Shown here one piece after another: positions 1 through 12,000 of a DNA stretch of 64,000 bases (the stretch's first letter is position 1; each line of letters begins with the position of its first letter). The stretch is from Oxyruncus cristatus. Its lineage: Eukaryota > Chordata > Aves > Passeriformes > Cotingidae. The translations under genes were made by a program, and so were the position numbers. Location: NCBI GenBank assembly GCA_013399855.1, contig VXAY01003218.1:493186-557185 (forward strand), given 5' to 3'. The notes below the pieces were generated by a model. It ran no database searches, was not told the DNA's origin, and worked only from the letters and a program-made list of their open reading frames with translations.

Positions 1-23
1 CCGCGGGACGTACAGCGAGAGAA
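1..23 (+). CDS. LAMC1: LAMC1 exon 11 (3' end only)
   Basis: Reads RGTYSER from base 2 and stops before GTGAGT. The last A forms Ser with the first two bases of the next exon. This is the end of the L4 domain; the rest of the exon lies to the left of the window. Confidence 0.9.
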
Positions 24-3000
24 GTGAGTCGCTTCTGAGCAGAACGCTGCAGAAGAGGGGAGGGGGCAGACTCAGTGGTCTGGTGCTTGGGTTACTTCAT
101 TGTGGGGCTGTAAATAGCTGTGGTAGCTTATTTGGAAAAGCTTTGTGCCAGTGGATTATCACCTGGTCTTCCTGTGGAACAGCTTCTCCCAGGCCTCATG
201 AAGAGGATATGGGGAAGAAAAGTGCTGTCTTTGAGGGTCTGGAAGCTCAAAACTCATCACCTGCTGACTCTTTGCTTCTAAACATGGGGATTTTGCTGCG
301 TTGCGGAGCCACTGTCTTCAAGATTGATAAAAATACATAGTATAGAGACGTGATAGGAGAGACGTAGGGTGTTTACAACACAGTTTGTGCTGCACTAGGA
401 ATGGGTACCTCCCCCCTGTTTCCGGGTCTTACCTTGGCATGACAGACGGGAAGGATGGGGTCTTCAAACTGCTGGCAGTGCAGAACTTGAGTGAAAGCTC
501 CTTGTAATGCGGGTTTATAAGAAGTCAGATATGAATTAGGAGCAAAAACGTGTCCTTGGTAGGTGTTGAGTGACAAAGAATTTTTCAGAAAGATTCAAGG
601 GATGAATTTGCATTTGGGGAAGGTTGGAAAGCTGCAAATGTTTTCAGTAGAGGTGGCTTGTAAAGAGGAATGTGGGGTTGTGAAACGGAGGGGAGGAAAG
701 GTGTGGAGCAAACCATCCCCTGCGTGCTGTAGCCACTGCTAATATGAGGGAGCTGAGGCTCTGCTCAGTACACTGGAGCTGCTGCAGTGGCACAAACACA
801 GTGGTGTAAGTTAAAAGCCAGCTATGTTGTGTCTGGGCTCTGTTTTGCCCCAAGGAAGGGGCTGGGAGAAGAGGGGGGGAAGCGCTGAAATGCCAGAGGA
901 AGGAATGGCTGGAGAGGAACAGCTGAAGAGTTTGCCCCGAGGCGTGGTTTGCAGACAGTGTATTAAAATTGCTGGAGAGTTGGTCTGTCCTGTCTTAAAA
1001 GACAGGAAGTGGTTCTGGTATTTGATGTGGAAATGGAACCCGTACCCACGTAAAATATAACTTAATTTTAACTGACTGTACTCGCTCACCTGCTCTTCTC
1101 AGCATCCTCCTCTGTTATTCTCATCTTTCCCGCTCTGCCCCTGCCCTTCACGAGCTCTGTGGAATCTTTCCTTATATGTCTAAACCTTCTTGGAGGATTT
1201 TGCTTCTCGATTGCCCTCTCCACCTGCGAGCACCCACCTGTCTGTCCTTTGTACCATTCAGCTGCGTGCTTTGGGAAGTGGTGGTGAGAGCCTTTGTGGT
1301 TACAAGGAGTTTCCCCCTCGGTGCTTTCTAGGTGCCGGTCACCTGGATGACGTGACCATCACAAGCGCTCGTCCTGGGCCCGGCGTGCCCGTGGCCTGGG
1401 TGGAGAGCTGCTCCTGCCCCGTGGGATACGAGGGGCAGTTCTGCGAGCGCTGCACCTCCGGCTACCGGCGAGAGACCCCGAGCCTGGGGCCCTACAGCCC
1501 CTGCGTGCCCTGCGTGTGCAACGGGCACAGCGAGACGTGCGATCCCGAGACGGGTGAGACGGGCTGGCGAAACAGGGAGGGTGATTTCTTCCTTTCTGGG
1601 TTGGACAAGGAAGCAAAACGCATGTCCCTCTCTATTCCAGGCGTGTGCAATTGCAGGGATAACACGGCGGGGTCTCACTGTGAGAAGTGCAGTGACGGGT
1701 ATTACGGAGATGCGACAGCCGGCACAGCCTCGGACTGCCGGCCCTGCCCCTGCCCGGGCAGCTCAAGCTGTGCCATCGTGCCCCGCACCAAGGAGGTTGT
1801 GTGCACCAGCTGCCAGGCTGGCACCACAGGTGTGTTCCTACACAAAAAGTCGTCTTCTACATCCACGTGCTTGTGGAAACGTGTCTCCTGCCAGTTCTGG
1901 GACTCTGATCCACAATGTGAAAGCTGCTGTGTCTTGTGGTTCCGGTCCTTCTCCCCTCCTCAACCCTATTTTCTGTCCCCTGTGAGGCTCAGGGCTTCCC
2001 AAGTTCCTCGTGCCTGTCTCTCGAGAACAAGAGAGCAACAAAGGCTTTTGATCTGTGCAAAGGCTGACCATGTCTGTGCTGTGTAGGTGAGCCATGCTGG
2101 CTTCTAATAGAACTCTGGTAATTGCGTGGTGTTGGGCAGAAAACAGATTTAAAAGAGCCAGCGAGGTGGAGCAGACTGAAATAAAATTAGAAGATGCAGA
2201 TTGCCAGCCAGGGAGGCACTACAGGATGCTTCCTAGGAAAAGCAGGAAGGCTGCAGTGACTCACAAACACTGCCCAAAAAAATACAAAATCAAACTAGTG
2301 GTCAGCAGTTTTAAAGAGAAATATATGAACAGATAGAGATCTCTTTTTTTCTTAACAGTAAGCTGTGAAGTCCAGGCATGCAGCTGAGTTGTTAAGCAGT
2401 TGTTTCGTTCTGCCTGGAAACAGCAAGGAAGCCTTTGGATGGCTGGCAGCCTCCTCCCTGCTTCTCTGCTGATTTTATGCTTGGCGTGGCAGAGTCCAAA
2501 GTACAGAATACCTGTAAATGCTTGACATGCTTAGAAAACCCCCTGACCAAGCAGCTCATGGGGATTCCCATCAGTGCCACTGCATGGTGAACCAAAGAGG
2601 AGTCCAGGGGCCAGGTTCCTGCAGCTCGGGTGTCTGTGCAGGCTCGTATGTACTTGTAACTGTGCGATTGCACAGGAGCTCCACCTGTCTCATGCCACCT
2701 TTCTGGGATGTGAGAGAAAAGGGGGTTTGTGTGCAAGAACTGCTTAACAAACGGAATTTATAGCTGACTGGGGAGGTCAGATCTGCAGTAAGTGTAGGGA
2801 GCTGCTGAGTTGGATGCTTCAGTTGGCTGCCCATGGAGGTTTGGCACATCTCATTGGCAGTGGAGCTTCCTGGAGCAGTGATGCACCACAGAGCTCTATC
2901 TGGTTGGAACTCTTAAATTTACAACAAATTACAGCCAATAGGTTTGGCTTAAAGGGATATTAGGAAGAAATTTTTAACCGAGAGAGTGATCAGACATTGG

Positions 3001-6000
3001 AATGGGCTGCCCTGGGAGGTGGTGGATTCACTGTCTATGGAGGTTTTTAAGATGAGACTGGATGTGGCATCAGTGCCATGGTCTGGTAACCATGGCGGGG
3101 TTGGATCAAGGGTTGGACTTGATGATCTCAGAGGTCTTTTCCAACCCAGTTGATTCTATGATAGGAGGGAAAGGAGAAGCGGAAATGATTCATTATGCAA
3201 AGTTCCAGTGAAAAAGCAGCTTGAATTTAGACATGGAGAGGGGTTTGTGTCTGACCCCAGTAGGAGGATGAAAGTGCAGGAAGCTGGAAAGTCTTGTTTT
3301 CAGAAGGGACTGCAAAGGAGATCCTGTGTGAGGTGGCAGCAAAGGGCTTTCTGCTGCAGCACCTGAGTACGTGTTGTGTCCCAGGCAAGAGGTGTGAGCT
3401 GTGTGACGACGCCTATTTTGGGGACCCGCTGGGTGAAAACGGCGCTGTGAGGCCCTGCCGCCTGTGCCAGTGCAACGACAACATCGATCCCAACGCCGTG
3501 GGGAACTGCGACCGCCGGACCGGGGAGTGCCTCAAGTGCATCCACAACACCGCCGGCTTCTACTGCGACCGCTGCAAGGACGGCTTCTTCGGGAACCCCC
3601 TGGCCCCCGACCCCGCAGACAAGTGCAGAGGTCAGAGCTCGTTCCTCGAGCATTTTACGATGGTTTTGTCCCCAGAGAGATGCTGTTAAGGCACAACGTC
3701 GGGCTGTGTGGTGGTGGTTTGGTGGTTCAAGCTTGTTAAAATCCTTGTGGTTGTGGGTGCTTACTGCCACTGAGGCAAAAGCACTGTGCGATGCAGGCTG
3801 CTGGCTGTGGTTTGGATCTGGGCCCATTTAGGGACCAGCGAATACCAACACCACAAGGGACTTCTAACTTGGTGCGTGTTTCTCCATCCCTTCTCTTTTT
3901 GCAGCTTGTCACTGCAATCCCTATGGCACCGTGAATCAGCAGACGAGCTGCAATCAAGTGACTGGGCAGTGCGAGTGCCTGTCCCACGTCACCGGGAGGG
4001 ACTGCAGTGCCTGTGAGCCTGGATTCTTCAACCTGCAGAGCGGGCGTGGCTGTGAGAGGTGATGTTTGCCTTACCCTGGGGCAAAGAGCCCGGTTTTGGA
4101 GGGTCTGGGCTTACCTTGTGCAGGAACATGATGTTTGTCACAAGTAGATGCTGTGCCTCAATGCTGCTGTGGGTAGGGAAGAGCAGCGGTCAAGGAGTGG
4201 CTCTTAATGCTGTGCAAAAAGCCTGACTTATAAATAGCTTTATAAAGAGCTCTAAATCAGGGTTTTAAATAGAAAACTGCCACATGACTGTGTGATTGTA
4301 GCAGGAGCTCACGGGTTCCTTTTTTAGTGCAGGCAGCAAGTGACCTTGCACGGTTCAAAGGCTCCGTGCCTCGCCTGCTGTAGCTGCGCGGCGAGAAAAG
4401 CGACTTTTGGCAGATGCAAACATTGCGCTGTGCCCTTCAGGGAGGCACTTCACCCCTGTGCCCCTTCTGTGCCACGTCTGATGCGTGTGTGTGCCTCCCC
4501 CAGGTGCAACTGCCACGCGCTGGGCTCCACCAACGGGCAGTGCGACATCCGGACCGGGCAGTGCGAGTGCCAGCCGGGCGTCTCCGGCCAGCACTGCGAC
4601 AGGTGCGAGGGCAACCACTTCGGCTTCGGCTCCGAGGGCTGCAAACGTAAGTCTGGCAGGCCAGAGCGAGGCAGATGGGAAGGATGCCGCGCACCCAGCC
4701 GTGCCGTTGCTTTCCTCCTGTCCCCGGGAAGGTCCTTTCTCACCGCGCTCTTCATCACAGAAGTTGGTGCTTTTATGTCTGCACCCTGCGTGGTGAGATT
4801 TGATCTCTGTGCTGCAGCTTGTCCCCTTCTTTTGTTATCTTTCCTTTATCCAACTTCTTAGGTGCCCACCTCACTTCTGAGGTGCCCACCTCACTTCTGA
4901 GGTGCCCACCTCACTTCTGAGGTGCCCACCTCACTTCTAAGGTGCCCACCTCACTTCTTAGGTACCCACCTCTCTTTGGTGTTAATACATTCTCTGAATC
5001 TTGGCCTGCAACAGTTCTATTCCCTGTTGTTAAATCTACTCAGCTACTCTGCCAATGGCCTCAATATACAGATTCTGGCTCGAGGAGCATCATGTTGGAA
5101 AAACAGGATGATGCAAACTTCCCTCATCCATATCCCTGCCTGCAAAGAGCAGGGAAATTAACTGCAGTTGGTTACAATGAAATGGGGTAGAATAATGCTG
5201 TGTGGGAGAGGCAATAGCAGCACTGAACACCTGCCCTGAACATTGGGTCCCACCTGTGTGTAGGAGTGCCGTGATCAGGAGTGGGGTCCAGCTGTGGGTT
5301 TGTGCCCTGTAGCTCTTGCAGATGTTTTAGGGTATTGAGGGTCTGCTGCTCGCCCTGGGGTTTTAGGGTGTTTGTGCCTCCCCTCCAGTCTGACTGAGGT
5401 TGTGTTCCCGCAGCCTGTGACTGTGATCCCGAGGGCTCGCGCTCCCTGCAGTGCCGGGAGAACGGCCGCTGTGAGTGCAAAGAAGGCTTCGTGGGGACCC
5501 GCTGCGACCAGTGTGAGGAGAACTACTTCTACAACCGCTCGTGGCCGGGCTGCCAGGAATGTCCAGCCTGTTACAGATTAGTGAAAGACAAGGTAAGGCC
5601 AGGAAGGCAGCTGTTGGTACCGCTGGAGACGGTGGCACGTGCCCACTCGTGCAGCATCTGCGCCCCTGGCTGTTGATGGCTGCTGGAGGCAGAGAGGCTC
5701 GAGGTGCTTCGCTGTGTCACAGCTGTGCCCTGTCCCTCCCATGTAGGTGGCAGAACAACGCGAGAGGCTGCGGGAGCTGGAAAACCTTATAGCAAATCTG
5801 GGTACAGGAGAAGAAGCTGTGACTGATCAAGCCTTCGAGGAGAGGTTGAAGCAGGCAGAAAGAGAAGTTACGGAGTTGCTCCAAGAAGCACAAAAAAGCA
5901 AAGGTGAGTTGGCCTGATCAGACAGGAACCAACTAAACGAGTTCTTTGCCTGATGTTCCTGTTCCCTTTGGACACAGCGTGTTTTATCTGAAGCCTGTGC

Positions 6001-9000
6001 TGTGCTCCAGGACTGACAGTTATTTCAGATAGCACTGAGTCAGTGTGTGTTATCAGAGCAACAGTGCCTGTGCTTTTATCCCTGCTGTTCTCCCAGTGCT
6101 CTCTGTTGTACATGCAAAGTAAAGATCTGCCTCTAGCTCCATGCAGATGCAAGTGTTTTATCTGTTAGCCTCTTCTCCACATGCATAGGAGGGTTTTATT
6201 TCTTCAACAAACAGAAGACCTTCCAGTACACTTATGGTGCTTATAAATTTGCTCAGACATCTTGGGATCAAGTAGTTCTTATTATTAGTATATCATCAGC
6301 AATCAGAATGAAGGCTTCAAGATCCTGCTGGCAAGTTTAATTATCCCACCATAAAGTGTAGAAAGGTCTGAAGAGTGCTGTTGTGGTGGCTTTTAGCTGT
6401 TTTCCCTGTTAAACTCTGCGTTGAATTGATTCTTTTATTGTCACCTCTACCACAGGATGTCTGTGAGCGGGATGTTTGTCATGTCTGTGACAGTGGTTTG
6501 TCCTTAGGGTGTCTTTGGTGTATAAGATGATGCGTGTTTTGGAGAAGAGAAACCTGAAGACTATTGACTTTGCAGTAAAAGATGTTCCCCTGGGAGCTGG
6601 TTCAGTGATTTCAGACCATTTGGGGAAAATCCATCCCCTTTGTGTGAAGCTGGAAAGAAGCTGACACACATCTAATCCTGGTGTTTGCTTGGGAAGATTC
6701 CTGCCAGCAGGAATGATGGCTGAAGCTCTTCTCAGCTTTAGCTGAGGTAGATTTACGCTGTCTGCTTGGCATCCATGCCTAGATAATAGTCCCACGTAAG
6801 GAGGTAGGAGGTTGGGGATCGAAGAAAGGTGAGGGAATGGACTGGGTTTTGTGGTGGTATTTCAGATCCTTCTTTCCGTGTCTTAGAATCATAGAATCAT
6901 TTAAGTTGGAAAGATCTCTGAGGTCAGCGCTGCCAAGTCTATCATTGACCACGTCACCAGGTGCTACATCTACATGTCTTTTAAATCCCTCCAGGGATGG
7001 TGATTCCACACTTCCCTGGGCAACCTGTGGCAGGACTCAACAACCCTTTCAGTGAAAAAATTTTTCCCAGTATCCAATCTAAACCTCCCCTGGTGCAGCT
7101 TAAGGCTCTGTCCTCTTGTCCTGTTGCTTGTTGCCTGGGAGCAGGGCCCGACTCCCACCTGGCTCCCCGCTCCTGTCAGGGAGTTTTAGAGAGTGAAAAG
7201 TGCCCCCTGAGCCTCCTTTTCTCCAGGCTGAGCTCCCTCAGCTGCTCCTTGTGCTCCAGCCCCTTCCCCAGCTCTGTTGCTCTTCCATAAGAGGGCAGGT
7301 TAAATGCAACAAAAGCTACTCTTGCAAAAATCCGTGTTTTTCTATGTAGTATGTTTTGAAATGTGTCGAATGTTCATGTTCAATACTTAAGATGTGCTGC
7401 AAGGTCAAGGTATTTGGGAAGAACCTTTAATTTTGCAGGCCTGCGGGCTTCTGCTTGTACTTCATCTCTTGAAAGCGTTCTCAGCTTTTCAAAAGTAACT
7501 GCCCCTGGTCACGAGGCACGTGCCTGTGCCGCGATGGCTCCGTTATTGAGGTGCTGTTTGGGGAGTTGCCTGGTGGTCAAAAAATTTGGGGAAGTTTGGG
7601 TGGCTCCGAGGTCCTACATGTGAGAGAACCAAGGCTCTATCCAGCCAGCTTTTGTCACCCCTTGGGCTTAGGAGAGAGTTCGGAGTGGGTTTACTCTTCC
7701 ACACATCTCCTAGCTGCTCCTTGTGGAGACTGTCTGGCTGGGGAACAGCCAGTGTTGTCCAAAGCGGGGAATAACGTACAGCCCCACTATTCTCCATCTC
7801 TTCAAACCTTCTAGGAGTTAAGAGAACTCACAAAGCAGCCATTTCATACCTCTCGAGGAGCAGCTTTGTTGTGATTTTAAGTCAGTGACAGAGGTGAAAC
7901 GTGATTCTGAACCCAAAATCCCCCATCAGAGTCGGTTCCAACACGCAGCAGGGTTGTCTTATTAGTAGTTAATGGCTTTTCCTTTCTCATATTTGGAGCA
8001 CATTCTGATGGTGACTTTGATCTCAAGCTGAGTAACCTGTGAAACAGCTTTGCTGGTCCCCCTTCAGTAGGGGATTAACCTCCAGTATGGTGCGGGCAGC
8101 GGTGAGCTGCTGCTCCAGCTTCTCCTCCTGCTGTAATTAATTTTGCTTCCTCTCTCTTTTATCTTGCGTTTCAGATGCAGATCAGGGCCTCATGGATCGT
8201 CTCAAAGACATCAACAGCACACTGGCAAATCAGCTCAACAGGCTGAGGAACATCCAGGGCACGGTGCGGGAGACAGAGAGCCTGGCAGAGCAAGCCCGGG
8301 TGCGGGTGGAGGACACCGAGGACCTCATCAGCCTGGCTTCTGACATGCTGGAGAAGGCAAAGGTGGCAGCTGACAATGTGGTGAGTGTGCTGCTGAGATC
8401 CCACACCCTGGGAGAGGAGAGGGCCTTTACTTCTGTGCCCTCTGGTGTGTTTCTCTGCTTGGTCTCTCTCTCATATAGCAGATTTGCACCATGGAAAATA
8501 AGTAAAGGAAGTTCACTAATGTCTGTCAGAGATTGTGTCTTAGCCCCTGCTCAAAGACACCAGCAGAAGAACTCTTAAATCAATATCAACACCTTTGTGT
8601 TTAAGGGGTGACCAGTGGTTAAGAAAAACATAAGAGAAGTCAGAAGTAGGTTAGACACATCTCTAAGCATTTAGATCATGACCATAAATATTTAAAGCAA
8701 AGATGAGTCAAAGATGAAAGAAGAGCTTTAGGGATTTCTTTCTCCTTTCTTTTTCCAGTCCATTGCACCTCCGGAGCAAAGCGGGGACCCCAACAACATG
8801 ACTCTGTTGGCAGAAGAGGCCCGTAAGCTGGCAGAAAGGTAGGCTGTGGCAAGGCACACTCCTCCTGGATCACATCAGGGCCCTGCTCTTCCCTGCAGAT
8901 TTTAGTTTGCTGGGTAGGAAAAACACTCCCTGTGCTGAGTAAGAGTCTGTCACTGTGGGCTCACGCCTGTGTGGCACTGAGGGCAGGCACCAGCCGTGTG

Positions 9001-12000
9001 AACGGGGGGCACGACAGCCATCTTCCATTGCAAATATTTCAGCATCTTCCATACTCAAATCTGGGAGGAGGAAGGAAAAGTAGGAGAGAATAAACTCCAG
9101 AGCTGAGGACAGAAACTCCTGGCTGACAAACCTAATGGCATTATTTTTTCCCCATAATCTTGTCCAGACACAAAAAAGAAGCTGATGAGATTGTTCGCGT
9201 AGCCAAGGCTGCAAATGATACTTCCACAGAAGCGTATCAGCTGCTGCTGAAGACCCTGGCTGGGGAAAACCAAACTGCCATTGACATTGATGAGCTCAAC
9301 CAGAAGTGAGTCAATAACTGGTGTTATTCCCTGGCTCTAGAGCAGTGCTGAAAACTAAGCGTTTTGTGGGAATTGGTTTTCAATTTCTTGGCCTCTCTAC
9401 TCTCTTGTTAAGTTCAGTTCTGCAAAAAATACTGTAGCACGACTGGATCCTTGTGGATTTTTTAGGTATAATCAAGCAAGGAATATTTCTCGAGACCTAG
9501 AGAAACAGGCCAACAAGGTGCTTGCTGAGGCAGAGGAAGCTGGAAACAGGGCCCTGCAGATCTACGCTAATCTCACCAGCCTACCTACAGTGGATTCCAC
9601 GGGGCTAGAGGTACGTGTGGGCAGCATCACGTGCACTATTCCCTGAAGATTCCAGGTTGCTGGCACACATTGCACATGCTCTGCTAATGCTCTCCGCGTG
9701 AAAACAGTCCGTGGGATTTTCGTCCATCTAGGCCTAAACCAGACTTGTGCTTTCCAACTTCTACGCAGGAGATTGAAATGCAAAAAACCACCTCCATAAA
9801 CCTCCACTTCCCCCAGTCTCTGAAGGACAAAAATCCGAGTGAAATGTTTGCCAAACATCTTGGCTTGAGCGGAGAGGTGCAAAAATTTGCCACCTGTTCA
9901 GAAATTCTGTAACATTCAGGAGTCTGCGTTTGTTTCTGATTTCCACCTGCAGAATGAAGCAAGTAAGATCAAGAAGGAAGCGGAGGAGTTAGATCAGCTA
10001 ATTGCCAGGAAGCTGAAGGATTATGAGGACTTGAGAGAAGACATGAAAGGAAAGGAGCTTGAAGTAAAGAACCTCTTGGAGAAAGGGAAGACGGAGCAGC
10101 AGGTCAGTTCTGCTTTGTGCAGGCTTTTGTTCCCTGAAAAAAAAAAAAAAAAAGAGAAAACAAATAACTGGCCAGATGTGGAAGATCTGGTCTTACTCAG
10201 TCTAGTCTTATTGCAGCTTGTTAATTATGAGAATGCTGAAGAGTGGTCCCAGAAAGGAGATGCAGAAAGCTGTTAAAAGTGTTGAGGCTGTAAGGGAAAA
10301 CAGGGGATACTTGCCAGGTGCGGTGTCTTTTGTACTCAGAACAGTACTCCAGAAGTCCCCGCACTCCCCTGGTCTCAGAGGAAGCACTGCTGTTCTGGAT
10401 GGTGTTGGTGTTTCAGGCTGAGCAGTGCTTTTTGGTGCACCTAGGAGGGTGTCCCTCAGAAGGTGAGAATATGTTGATCGGTGTCATGTCTCCTCAGACT
10501 GCAGACCAGCTCTTGGCTCGAGCGGACGCAGCGAAAGCCCTGGCTGAAGAAGCTGCTCGGAAGGGCAATGGCACACTGCAGGAGGCCAACACCATCCTCA
10601 GCAACCTGAAAGGTAAAGAGGAAGCACTTGCAGTGAGTCCTTCACTTCCAGTGTGACAAGTCACTTGGCAGGAGGGGCATCCTGCTTAAACAGGCAGCTT
10701 AAACAGCCTGCACCTGAGTGTTGGGAGGGTTCTTCAGGCTTGTTTTTCTTTAAAGAAAAAAATAAAAGCGTTTTCAGCGACTGGAAATCTCCTTTAAGCT
10801 CCTTATTTAGCATCAGAAGATGTGCAACAGGGGGAGCTGAACGCAGTTTGCTCTTGGCCCCTCCAGTGTCATGGAGCTTGGTCAAACAAGCATCCCAAGG
10901 CTCTCTCTCCTGATAAGGGTCTGTTCTGCCCCTCCCTAGACTTTGACAAGCGGGTGAACGATAACAAGACGGCGGCTGAGGAGGCGCTGAAGAGGATCCC
11001 TGCCATCAGCCAGACCATCGCCGAAGCCAACAACAAGACGCGCCAGGCAGAGCTGGCGCTGGGCAACGCTGCTGCTGATGCCCGGGAGGCCAAGGCTAGA
11101 GCAGACGATGCTGAGAAAATCGCCAGCTCTGTTCAGAAGGTGAGTCCTTAGCGGTTCTGAAGCCACCCCCTCCCCAAGATGGTGGTGTGTAACTGCACAA
11201 ACTCTGTTCCGGTGTTTCCTGGTGAGCCACACGTGCTTTCTGCTGTATTCCCACGTGTGGACCCGACAGGAGATCGGTGCATTTTGGTGGAAAGGACAGA
11301 AGGAAGTAGTGCACCTTCATCACCTTTTTTGCATCCTCTCCCCCTTGCTGGCTGTAGAGTGCTGCTGCTACCAAAGCCGAGGCTGACAAGACTTTTGCCG
11401 ACGTGACGGGGCTGGCCAGGGAGGTGGATGACATGATGAAGCAGCTGCAGGATGCAGAGAAAGAGCTGAAGCGCAAGCAGGCGGATGCTGAGCAGGACAT
11501 GATGATGGCAGGCATGGTAAGCAGTGCTGGCAGGTGACAGCAGTGGCCAGGAGCTGCCTTCTCCCCACTGACCTGGCGAGGCAAGCTTTCTTCCTGCTCT
11601 CCCCTTGCAAAGACAGTGCTGGGTCCAGCCACTCTTCAAACTCTTCCAAGTTTTAAGTGGGATTGAGAACATGGGACAAGCTCTGGTGCATTAGCATAGG
11701 CTCCCTGCTGGAATCTGAGAGCCAGTTTTCTTAATACAACACTTTCTTTTGATTTTATCTGAAACCTGACTGTAGACCTATTGACTCTGCTCTGACTTTC
11801 CCTGCAAAATCCTGCTTAGCTCTCGGGGACATCCTGAAATAATCAGAAAAGTGATTATTTGAAGATTGTCAGTCTTCTCCAGCATTGTGATAAAGATCTC
11901 AGTGCATGAGTGTTACCCTGGAGCGAGGAGCCAGGGGTGTGGGTGGTTAACTGCTTGGGCAGAGGCAACAGTTTTTTGTGCTCTCACTTTTTACACCCTG

